Positions 1 to 5,293 of a stretch of 5,293 bases of DNA are shown piece after piece. The translations under genes were made by a program, and so were the position numbers. The stretch lies in contig JALQVK010000097.1 of assembly GCA_023260375.1 (NCBI GenBank), forward strand, positions 1 through 5,293, given 5' to 3'. This DNA comes from Rhodoluna sp. Lineage in GTDB: Bacteria > Actinomycetota > Actinomycetes > Actinomycetales > Microbacteriaceae. Under the pieces are notes generated by a model. The model worked only from the letters and a program-made list of their open reading frames with translations. It had not been told where the DNA came from and did no database searches. Positions within the stretch are counted from its first letter, which is position 1, and every line of letters starts with the position of its first letter.

Positions 1-811
1 CGAAAGCTTCCTTCTTTGCCTGTGCCGTTCCGGCCGAGCCAGAAACGATTGCACCGGCGTGACCCATGGTCTTACCCTCTGGTGCGGTGAATCCAGCAAC
101 ATAGGCAACGACAGGCTTGGTCACGTTGTCCTTGATGTAAGCGGCTGCCTTCTCTTCCGAGTCGCCACCGATCTCACCAATTAGAACTATTGCCTTGGTC
201 TCAGGGTCAGCCTGGAATGCTGCTAGTGCGTCGATGTGGGTGGTGCCAATAACCGGGTCTCCACCAATACCGATAGCGGTTGACATACCGATGTCACGAA
301 GCTCGTACATCATCTGGTAGGTCAAGGTACCCGACTTGGAAACTAGACCAATTGGTCCAAAACCGGTGATGTCTGAAGGAGTGATTCCTGCGTTCGACTT
401 TCCCGGGCTGATGATGCCCGGGCAGTTTGGGCCGATGATGCGGGTCTTCTGACCCTTCGAAACGTTGTAGGCCCAGAAGCTAGCCGAGTCGTGAACTGGG
501 ATGCCTTCGGTGATAACCACTAATAGTGGAATCTCGGCGTCGATAGCCTCAACTGCAGCAGCCTTCGAGAAGGCGGGAGGAACGAATGCAACCGAAACGT
601 TTGCGCCGGTTGCTGCCATTGCCTCGGCAACGGTTCCGAAGATTGGAAGGGTCTTGCCCTCAACCTCAACGGTCTCGCCAGCCTTGCGAGGGTTTACTCC
701 ACCAACGATGTTTGAACCACCCTTGAGCATGCGCCCAGTGTGCTTCATACCTTCGCTACCGGTCATACCCTGAACGATGATCTTTGAATTTTCGTCTAGA
801 AAAATAGCCAT
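1..811 (-). CDS. sucD: Succinyl-CoA synthetase (ADP- or GDP-forming) alpha subunit, 3' end cut by window edge
   Basis: This is the alpha subunit of succinyl-CoA synthetase, the cytoplasmic TCA-cycle enzyme that makes ATP or GTP while converting succinyl-CoA to succinate. It works as a heteromer with SucC, encoded just upstream. I translated 270 residues from the ATG at 811-809. The N-terminal Rossmann CoA-binding domain shows [12 protein letters not shown] (residues 13-24) and GGVNPRKAG (37-45). [18 protein letters not shown] (125-142) and [10 protein letters not shown] (157-166) follow. The ligase domain carries [10 protein letters not shown] (181-190), GEIGGD (212-217) and MGHAGAI, whose His251 corresponds to the phosphorylated active-site histidine of the family. 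Family members are about 290-300 residues, so roughly 20-30 C-terminal residues lie beyond the window. A good Shine-Dalgarno (AGAAGGA) sits 9 nt before the ATG and 22 bp separate it from sucC. The reading frame is intact throughout. The identification is very secure; nucleotide preference cannot be told from the alpha subunit. Confidence 0.98.
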   Translation of the reverse strand, partial: MAIFLDENSKIIVQGMTGSEGMKHTGRMLKGGSNIVGGVNPRKAGETVEVEGKTLPIFGTVAEAMAATGANVSVAFVPPAFSKAAAVEAIDAEIPLLVVITEGIPVHDSASFWAYNVSKGQKTRIIGPNCPGIISPGKSNAGITPSDITGFGPIGLVSKSGTLTYQMMYELRDIGMSTAIGIGGDPVIGTTHIDALAAFQADPETKAIVLIGEIGGDSEEKAAAYIKDNVTKPVVAYVAGFTAPEGKTMGHAGAIVSGSAGTAQAKKEAF

Positions 812-820
812 TTGTTTTAG

Positions 821-827
821 TCCTTCT
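821..827 (-). promoter_or_regulatory. Ribosome binding site of sucD
   Basis: AGAAGGA on the minus strand lies within the 22-bp sucC-sucD gap, with 9 nt between it and the sucD ATG. It is the only strong Shine-Dalgarno match among the starts in this window, and it fixes the sucD start at 811. No terminator or promoter fits in this short gap, so sucD should be translated from the sucC transcript. Confidence 0.8.
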
Positions 828-833
828 AAGTTT

Positions 834-1994
834 CTATCGGTTGGCCAGTTCGGCAGCCTTGTCGGCGGCCTCGTCCATGGTTGCAACCACGGTTACTAGC
901 GGGTGGTTGGCTTCTGCCAATATGCGGCGACCTTCAACAACGTTGTTGCCGTCTAGTCGAACTACCAAAGGCTTGGTGGCTGAATCGCCAAGCTTCGCAA
1001 GTGCACCGACGATACCGTTGGCAACTGCGTCACAGGCGGTGATTCCACCGAAGACGTTTACGAATACGCTCTTGACCTGCACATCGCCAAGGATGACGTC
1101 TAGGCCGTTGGCCATAACCTCAGCCGAGGCACCGCCACCAATGTCTAGGAAGTTCGCCGGGCGAACTCCGCCGTGTTTTTCACCAGCGTATGCAACGACG
1201 TCCAGGGTTGACATAACCAAGCCAGCACCGTTTCCGATGATTCCAACTTCGCCGTCAAGCTTCACGTAGTTGAGGTCCCAAGCCTTGGCCTTCGCCTCTA
1301 GTGGGTCAATTTCGTCGCGTTCCATCTCTTCGCGGTCGGTGTGACGGAATTCGGCGTTGTCGTCTAGCGATACCTTGCCGTCTAGAGCCAAAATCTGACC
1401 GTCTTCGGTTTCAACCAGAGGGTTTACCTCAACTAGGGTTGCGTCTTCCTTCACGAACACGTCGTAAAGCTTCACGAGAACTGGGGCTACCTTGGCAGCG
1501 GTTGCGTCGTCGAAGCCACCGGCCTTGGCAATAGCCAAAGCCTTGTCTAGGTCGATGCCGGAAACGGCGTCTACGGCAATCTTGGCCAGAGCATCTGGGC
1601 GCTCTTCGGCTAGTTGCTCGATTTCCATACCGCCCTCAACGCTGCAAAGCGAAAGGAATGTGCGGTTTGATCGGTCTAGAAGAACTGAGAAGTAGAACTC
1701 GCGTGCAATCTTCGCGCCTTCGGCAATCATGACGCGCTTTACAACGTGTCCCTTTATGTCTAGGCCAAGAATCTTGGTGGCTGCTTCCTTGGCAGCTGCT
1801 GGGTCGTGAACAACTTTCACACCGCCAGCCTTGCCGCGTCCGCCGACCTTAACCTGAGCCTTAACCACGACAGTGCCGCCAATTTTGGCTGCTGCTGCTT
1901 CGGCTTCTTCTGGGGTGTCTGCGGTTAGGCCCTGGAGTACTGGTACGCCGTACTTCTCAAACAGGTCGCGCGCTTGATATTCAAATAAATCCAC
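834..1994 (-). CDS. sucC: Succinyl-CoA synthetase beta subunit (ATP-grasp)
   Basis: This is the beta subunit of succinyl-CoA synthetase. It binds the nucleotide and succinate and pairs with SucD in the TCA cycle. At 386 residues it is full length (E. coli SucC is 388). The N-terminal ATP-grasp domain begins [19 protein letters not shown] and carries the nucleotide-binding segment [17 protein letters not shown] (44-60). EVNPL (Asn191) and ALDGK (Asp205) match the family's metal-ligand positions. The C-terminal ligase/CoA domain shows [12 protein letters not shown] (254-265), FLDIGGGAS (282-290) and [14 protein letters not shown] (314-327). The start is GTG at 1994-1992: the conserved MDLFEYQA opening begins exactly there, and the upstream site (GGAAA, 6 nt before GTG) is weak. 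The stop is TAG at 836-834. Leu is often CTA (13 of 36), almost always before a G-starting codon, unlike pcrA next door. ATP versus GTP preference is not assigned. Confidence 0.98.
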   Translation of the reverse strand: MDLFEYQARDLFEKYGVPVLQGLTADTPEEAEAAAAKIGGTVVVKAQVKVGGRGKAGGVKVVHDPAAAKEAATKILGLDIKGHVVKRVMIAEGAKIAREFYFSVLLDRSNRTFLSLCSVEGGMEIEQLAEERPDALAKIAVDAVSGIDLDKALAIAKAGGFDDATAAKVAPVLVKLYDVFVKEDATLVEVNPLVETEDGQILALDGKVSLDDNAEFRHTDREEMERDEIDPLEAKAKAWDLNYVKLDGEVGIIGNGAGLVMSTLDVVAYAGEKHGGVRPANFLDIGGGASAEVMANGLDVILGDVQVKSVFVNVFGGITACDAVANGIVGALAKLGDSATKPLVVRLDGNNVVEGRRILAEANHPLVTVVATMDEAADKAAELANR

Positions 1995-2045
1995 TGTGAA
2001 TTTCCGTATCTGTAGAGGTGCAAAAGACGCACCTAAGTGTCAAGT
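1995..2045 (-). other. pcrA-sucC intergenic gap with a small hairpin and a lone TTGACA
   Basis: This 51-bp gap is the longest in the window. It contains a perfect 6-bp inverted repeat, AGGTGC at 2034-2029 and GCACCT at 2021-2016 on the minus strand, with a 7-nt loop (GTCTTTT). The repeat ends 21 nt before the sucC GTG. No run of T follows it, so it is not a standard intrinsic terminator. Just upstream, TTGACA (2043-2038) matches a sigma-70 type -35 box, but no acceptable -10 hexamer lies 16-19 bp downstream; the closest, TACAGA, is 23 bp away. The region could hold a weak sucCD promoter or a translation-modulating hairpin, or it may have no role. This is seen in sequence only, and the function is unproven. 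Confidence 0.35.
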
Positions 2046-4352
2046 TTAGAGCTTTTTGATTGGTGCGACTTTCACCAAGAGGCGTTTCACACCGCGAGAA
2101 CCGAAATTGATTTCAGCAGTTTGACGAGGTGCCACTCCGCCGATAGAAATTACCTTTCCGCGGCCGAAATCGTCGTGTTCGATCGAGTCGCCAACCTCGA
2201 GCACGAGTCCTTCGTTGTTGCGAACAGACGAGATGGCGCCTTTCCATTCGGTTTTTGGCTTTTCTTCGCGATTACCGTAACCGGTGGTGTCGGCGATCGA
2301 AGGACGGAATTGCCTTGGAGCACCGCCACGGTTCGCGCCAGTTTCGCGCCAGGCGATTAGTTCGTCTGGAACTTCAGAGAGGAAGCGACTTGGAAGTGCC
2401 GAATCGGTTTCACCAAAGGTGCTGCGGCTGAGGGCCAGCGAGATGTGAAGCTTCTTGCGAGCACGGGTGATTCCAACGTAAAACAAACGGCGTTCTTCGG
2501 CGGTTCCGCCAGGAACTAGGAACGACATCTTGTGCGGAAGCAACCCTTCTTCGATACCGGTCAGGAAGACTACGTCGTATTCCAAACCCTTAGCGGTGTG
2601 CAGGGTCATGAGCGAGACGGTTCCCGACTCGTCGTCGATGTCGTCGGCGGCGGCAACCAGTGCAACCTCGTTTAGGAAGTCAGGCAGTTTGCCTTCGGGG
2701 TTGTTGCGCTGGAATTCCTTCGCAACGTTTACCAATTCTTCGAGGTTTTCAACACGCGCTTCGTCCTGAGGATCGCGGCTTGCCTTGAGTGCATCGAGTA
2801 AACCAGAGCGCTGTAATGCGGTTCGCAAAATCTCGTCGACGGTAGAAGTTTCAATCATCGCCTCTAGCTCGTTGAGCAGATCAGCCAATTGGGTTACCGC
2901 GCCGGTAATCTTTGGGCCAAAACCCATTTCTCCAACGTGGCTCAGAACTTCACGAACCGAAAGGTCGTTCTTCTCAGCGTATGAGGCAATTTGCGTCTCG
3001 GTCGCATCGCCAATACCGCGTTTTGGTACGTTCAGAATTCGGCGAATTGCCAGGTCGTCTTTGCGGTTTGAAATTGCTACCAGGTAGCCGAAGGCGTCCT
3101 TGATTTCAGCGCGCTCGTAAAACTTGGTGCCACCAACCACTCGATATGGCAACGCCGACCGAATGAAAATTTCTTCCAGAGCACGAGTTTGCGAGTTGGT
3201 TCGGTAGAACACCGCAATGTCACGATAGTCAACCCCAGCGCGGTGCAGGTCGTTGATTTCGTCGGCTATGAACTGCGCTTCATCGTGACCTGAGTAACCG
3301 GTATAACCAACAATCTTTTCGCCATCGCCCTTGTCTGACCAAAGGTTTTTGTTCGGGCGATCGAAGTTGTTTCCGATTACGGCGTTTGCAGCCTTCAAGA
3401 TGTTGTTGGTCGATCGGTAATTCTGCTCAAGCAAAATGGTCTTTGCTCCGGCGAAGTCTTTTTCAAACTCGGAAATGTTGCGAATATCGGCACCACGGAA
3501 TGCATAGATTGACTGGTCGCTATCGCCCACGACGGTCAGCGAAGCAGGCTGCATTATTTCGCCAGTGCGAGGGTCAATGTCGGCGTATTCAGCAGGAAGC
3601 GGCTTGGTAAGTTCGCGAACCAGAGCGTACTGAGCGTGGTTGGTGTCTTGGTATTCGTCTACAAGAATGTGGCGGAACTTGCGCTGGTACTGAGCAGCAA
3701 CCGCAGGGAATGCGCGGAACAGGTGAACCGTCTCACCAATAAGATCGTCGAAGTCGAAAGCATTGTTGCGGCGAAGTTCCGACTGATAAGAAGAGTAAAT
3801 CGATGCGATTGCTCGCTGCACCGGGTCTGTGGGGTCGGCGTTGCGAGCGAATTCGTCGGCGTCGATAAGTTCATTCTTGGCATTCGAGATCACCGAAGAA
3901 ACCCCAGCTGGAGTTAGCTTGTGAAGATCTGCGCCAAGGTCTTTGATCAATCGCTTAAAGATTGCTCGACTATCACCAGAATCGTAAATTGTGAAGTTTG
4001 GGTCGTGACCCAGACGTTCGGATTCTCGACGCAAAATGGCTACACAGGCCGAGTGAAAAGTCTTGAGCCAAATTCCGTCGGCCTCGCCGCCAAGCAAATC
4101 GCGCACTCTGTGACGCATTTCGGCCGCAGCCTTGTTGGTAAAGGTGATGGCCAGAATTTGTGAAGGCCAGGCTTCCTTCATTCCCAAAAGGTGTGCGATG
4201 CGCTTGGTTAGTACCGACGTCTTGCCAGAACCAGCGCCTGCGACGATCAAAAGAGCGCGGCCTCGGTAAAGAACTGCCTCGCGTTGCTGTGCGTTCAAAC
4301 CCTCAAGCAGGCGTGCTTCATTGAAAGAGCTAAAGAGTTCGGGAGTCGTCAT
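2046..4352 (-). CDS. pcrA: ATP-dependent DNA helicase PcrA/UvrD (SF1A)
   Basis: This is a 768-residue superfamily 1A, 3'-5' DNA helicase of the PcrA/UvrD/Rep group. The family acts in nucleotide excision repair, removal of recombinase filaments and clearing of replication-transcription conflicts. All helicase motifs are present in order: Q motif NAQQREAV (20-27), Walker A AGAGSGKT (38-45, Lys44), Ia AITFTNKAAAEM (68-79), Ib TFHS (98-101), II DEYQDTN (232-238), III VVGDSDQSIYAFRGA (274-288), IV EQNYRS (309-314), V VSLMTLHTAKGLEYDVVF (579-596) and VI FYVGITRARKKL (624-635). A polar linker (about 667-712) leads to a C-terminal Tudor-like domain (about 716-766, with GDSIEHDDFGRGKV), which in PcrA/UvrD contacts RNA polymerase. 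Length matches actinobacterial UvrD1/PcrA (about 770). The segment between motifs II and III is longer than in Bacillus-type PcrA. Start is ATG at 4352-4350, 12 bp after the gdpD-like stop, with no clear Shine-Dalgarno; stop is TAA. PcrA is favoured over Rep because of the Tudor-like tail. Confidence 0.96.
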   Translation of the reverse strand: MTTPELFSSFNEARLLEGLNAQQREAVLYRGRALLIVAGAGSGKTSVLTKRIAHLLGMKEAWPSQILAITFTNKAAAEMRHRVRDLLGGEADGIWLKTFHSACVAILRRESERLGHDPNFTIYDSGDSRAIFKRLIKDLGADLHKLTPAGVSSVISNAKNELIDADEFARNADPTDPVQRAIASIYSSYQSELRRNNAFDFDDLIGETVHLFRAFPAVAAQYQRKFRHILVDEYQDTNHAQYALVRELTKPLPAEYADIDPRTGEIMQPASLTVVGDSDQSIYAFRGADIRNISEFEKDFAGAKTILLEQNYRSTNNILKAANAVIGNNFDRPNKNLWSDKGDGEKIVGYTGYSGHDEAQFIADEINDLHRAGVDYRDIAVFYRTNSQTRALEEIFIRSALPYRVVGGTKFYERAEIKDAFGYLVAISNRKDDLAIRRILNVPKRGIGDATETQIASYAEKNDLSVREVLSHVGEMGFGPKITGAVTQLADLLNELEAMIETSTVDEILRTALQRSGLLDALKASRDPQDEARVENLEELVNVAKEFQRNNPEGKLPDFLNEVALVAAADDIDDESGTVSLMTLHTAKGLEYDVVFLTGIEEGLLPHKMSFLVPGGTAEERRLFYVGITRARKKLHISLALSRSTFGETDSALPSRFLSEVPDELIAWRETGANRGGAPRQFRPSIADTTGYGNREEKPKTEWKGAISSVRNNEGLVLEVGDSIEHDDFGRGKVISIGGVAPRQTAEINFGSRGVKRLLVKVAPIKKL

Positions 4353-4364
4353 AACTGGACAAGT

Positions 4365-5165
4365 TTAGGCGAGGCCCTCGACATACTTCAGCAGCAGGTC
4401 GGGGTGGTCGGCAAAGATAGCGTCAACTCCCGTCTCGATTAGGTGGTGAAAGTACTCCTCAACCGAATTTTTAGCAAACTCCACTCGAGCGGTAAAACCC
4501 CACACCGGAAGCCCCGCCTGATGGGCACGCTCCACAATCTCTGGCATGCGCCTGATCAATTGAAAATCTAGACTCACGCCGTCGTAGTCGAAAGCGTGCT
4601 CTTCATCCCACTCTTCCATTCCGTAAATAAGTGGGAACTTGGTTCCGAATCTTGCCCGAAGGGCGTCCATGGTTTCCCACTCAAACGCTTCAACAAAAAC
4701 CTTTGCGCGGTGTTCGATCCCCGTGGCCTCGACGCAGTCAGCGAAAAGAGAGACGATGTCGATGCCCTCGCCAGCAAAAATCGGTGCGTCTTTCACCTCT
4801 AAAATCAGGGTTTTACCAACAACCATTTCGCTCTCTAATAAAGAGGTCAAAGTTGGAATACGAAACTGCCCATCAAACTTGGCCGAACCTGGACGCCATT
4901 GCGGCACGCGTTCCTTTGCTCGCAATTCTTGTAATTCGTCCAAGTTGAGCTGATGACTGTGAAAACGACCCTCAAATTTGGGTATCGAAAGCACGTTGGT
5001 GGTGTCGCGTAAGTCTGATTCATGCCTAAGCACCAGTTGGCGGTCTTTGGTTGGCACGATATCGCACTCAATTGCCTCGACACCTTGGTCAAACGCGAGG
5101 CGAAATGACTCCATGGTGTTCTCTGGTCGGTAAGCTGGTGCACCCCTGTGTCCAAATACCAACAA
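4365..5165 (-). CDS. GlpQ-like glycerophosphodiester phosphodiesterase, cytoplasmic
   Basis: This is a TIM-barrel GDPD-family enzyme of 266 residues, expected to hydrolyse glycerophosphodiesters to sn-glycerol-3-phosphate and an alcohol. Visible family features are GHRG (5-8, His6), PENT (14-17), the metal-binding pair Glu33/Asp35 in IECDIV, and LRHE with the likely acid/base His48. TLILEVK (119-125, Glu123 and Lys125), a VSLDF strand (197-201) and the closing GVDAIFADHPDLL (246-258) follow. The RHE...TTNV stretch, LRAKERVPQWRP and FRIPTLTSLLE resemble GlpQ-like members. There is no signal peptide or membrane segment, so it should act in the cytoplasm, unlike periplasmic GlpQ. The start is inferred as TTG at 5165-5163. 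No ATG or GTG lies between the in-frame guaA stop and the catalytic GHRG; the only other option is the adjacent TTG at 5162-5160. GGGA is a weak Shine-Dalgarno 7 nt upstream. It lies 3 bp after guaA and 12 bp before pcrA. The true substrate is unknown. Confidence 0.92.
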   Translation of the reverse strand: MLVFGHRGAPAYRPENTMESFRLAFDQGVEAIECDIVPTKDRQLVLRHESDLRDTTNVLSIPKFEGRFHSHQLNLDELQELRAKERVPQWRPGSAKFDGQFRIPTLTSLLESEMVVGKTLILEVKDAPIFAGEGIDIVSLFADCVEATGIEHRAKVFVEAFEWETMDALRARFGTKFPLIYGMEEWDEEHAFDYDGVSLDFQLIRRMPEIVERAHQAGLPVWGFTARVEFAKNSVEEYFHHLIETGVDAIFADHPDLLLKYVEGLA

Positions 5166-5168
5166 TTC

Positions 5169-5293
5169 TTATTCCCACTCGATGGTGCCTGGTGGCTTCG
5201 AGGTTACGTCTAGGACGACTCGGTTCACACCTTCAACCTCGTTGGTGATTCGGTTCGAAATCTTGGCAAGCACGTCGTAAGGCAATCGCGACC
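5169..5293 (-). CDS. guaA: GMP synthase (glutamine-hydrolysing), C-terminal end only
   Basis: Only the last 40 codons plus the TAA stop (5171-5169) lie in the window; the rest is beyond the high-coordinate edge. The visible protein includes [17 protein letters not shown], then [20 protein letters not shown] at the very end. This is the signature C-terminus of GuaA, the dimerisation/XMP-binding end of the enzyme that aminates XMP to GMP using glutamine and ATP. E. coli GuaA ends similarly in KPPATIEWE. The gene is first in the transcription direction here, with the GDPD gene starting 3 bp after its stop in the same reading frame. Identification rests on the short but highly conserved tail. Confidence 0.93.
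   Translation of the reverse strand, partial: SRLPYDVLAKISNRITNEVEGVNRVVLDVTSKPPGTIEWE

Noticed and set aside
501..1695. Several plus-strand open frames (501-773, 841-1269, 1301-1534, 1492-1695) opposite sucD and sucC
   Set aside because: They are antisense to confidently identified genes, have low-complexity Ser/Ala/Arg-rich translations with no family motifs, and arise from the codon bias of the real genes.
2016..2034. Intrinsic terminator after pcrA
   Set aside because: The stem is only 6 bp and no T tract follows on the minus strand, so efficient termination is unlikely.
2011..2043. A full sigma-70 promoter for sucCD
   Set aside because: TTGACA is a good -35 match but no acceptable -10 lies at 16-19 bp; the nearest TACAGA is 23 bp away. 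Recorded only as part of the gap.
2037..4163. Plus-strand open frames of 63-107 codons, and a minus-strand frame at 3659-3883, inside pcrA
   Set aside because: All lie within an intact 768-codon helicase gene, lack recognisable domains and have no convincing start context.
4370..4380. Near-palindrome CGAGGCCCTCG at the end of the GDPD gene
   Set aside because: It is 11 nt long, lies within codons for the C-terminal VEGLA, and is short enough to be chance; no T tract follows.
4574..5248. Overlapping frames on both strands inside the GDPD gene and guaA tail
   Set aside because: The GDPD frame carries the complete set of catalytic motifs; the alternatives are out-of-frame translations without family features.
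1..5293. A novel system, mobile element, CRISPR array, tRNA or rRNA
   Set aside because: Nearly every base is accounted for by five conserved housekeeping-type genes with gaps of 3, 12, 51 and 22 bp. No repeat arrays, terminal inverted repeats, transposase motifs or RNA gene signatures were seen.

Overview
The window is a piece of ordinary bacterial chromosome. It holds five genes, all on the minus strand and tightly packed, so transcription runs from high to low coordinates. In that order they are: the last 40 codons of guaA (GMP synthase), a GlpQ-like glycerophosphodiester phosphodiesterase, a PcrA/UvrD-type SF1 DNA helicase, sucC, and sucD, which runs off the low-coordinate edge about 20-30 codons before its expected stop.

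The proteins look actinobacterial. SucD has the actinobacterial style of CoA-binding and phosphohistidine segments. The helicase is close in length and layout to actinobacterial PcrA/UvrD1, including a C-terminal Tudor-like domain. The GuaA tail ends in the conserved [10 protein letters not shown]. Base composition is roughly balanced (about half G+C by eye), low for an actinobacterium. Together with the very short gene gaps this suggests a streamlined lineage such as the freshwater Microbacteriaceae (Rhodoluna/Aquiluna type). That placement is an inference from protein style and composition, not a database match.

Layout: guaA 3' end 5169-5293; 3-bp gap; gdpD-like gene 4365-5165 (TTG start); 12-bp gap; pcrA 2046-4352 (ATG); 51-bp gap with a small hairpin; sucC 834-1994 (GTG start); 22-bp gap with a clear Shine-Dalgarno site; sucD from 811 downward (ATG). 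The guaA/gdpD/pcrA part could be one transcript. sucCD is certainly a co-translated pair, and may be read from upstream or from its own weak signal in the 51-bp gap.

The genes do not form one pathway. sucCD encodes the two subunits of the TCA-cycle succinyl-CoA synthetase, guaA makes GMP, gdpD recycles glycerol-3-phosphate from deacylated lipids, and pcrA serves DNA repair and replication. I found no mobile element, CRISPR array, RNA gene or novel defence-like system. The points worth a second look are modest: guaA and gdpD share one reading frame interrupted by a single TAA, sucC is enriched in CTA-GAC (CTAG) codon pairs, the helicase carries an extra segment between motifs II and III, and the pcrA-sucC gap holds a small hairpin.
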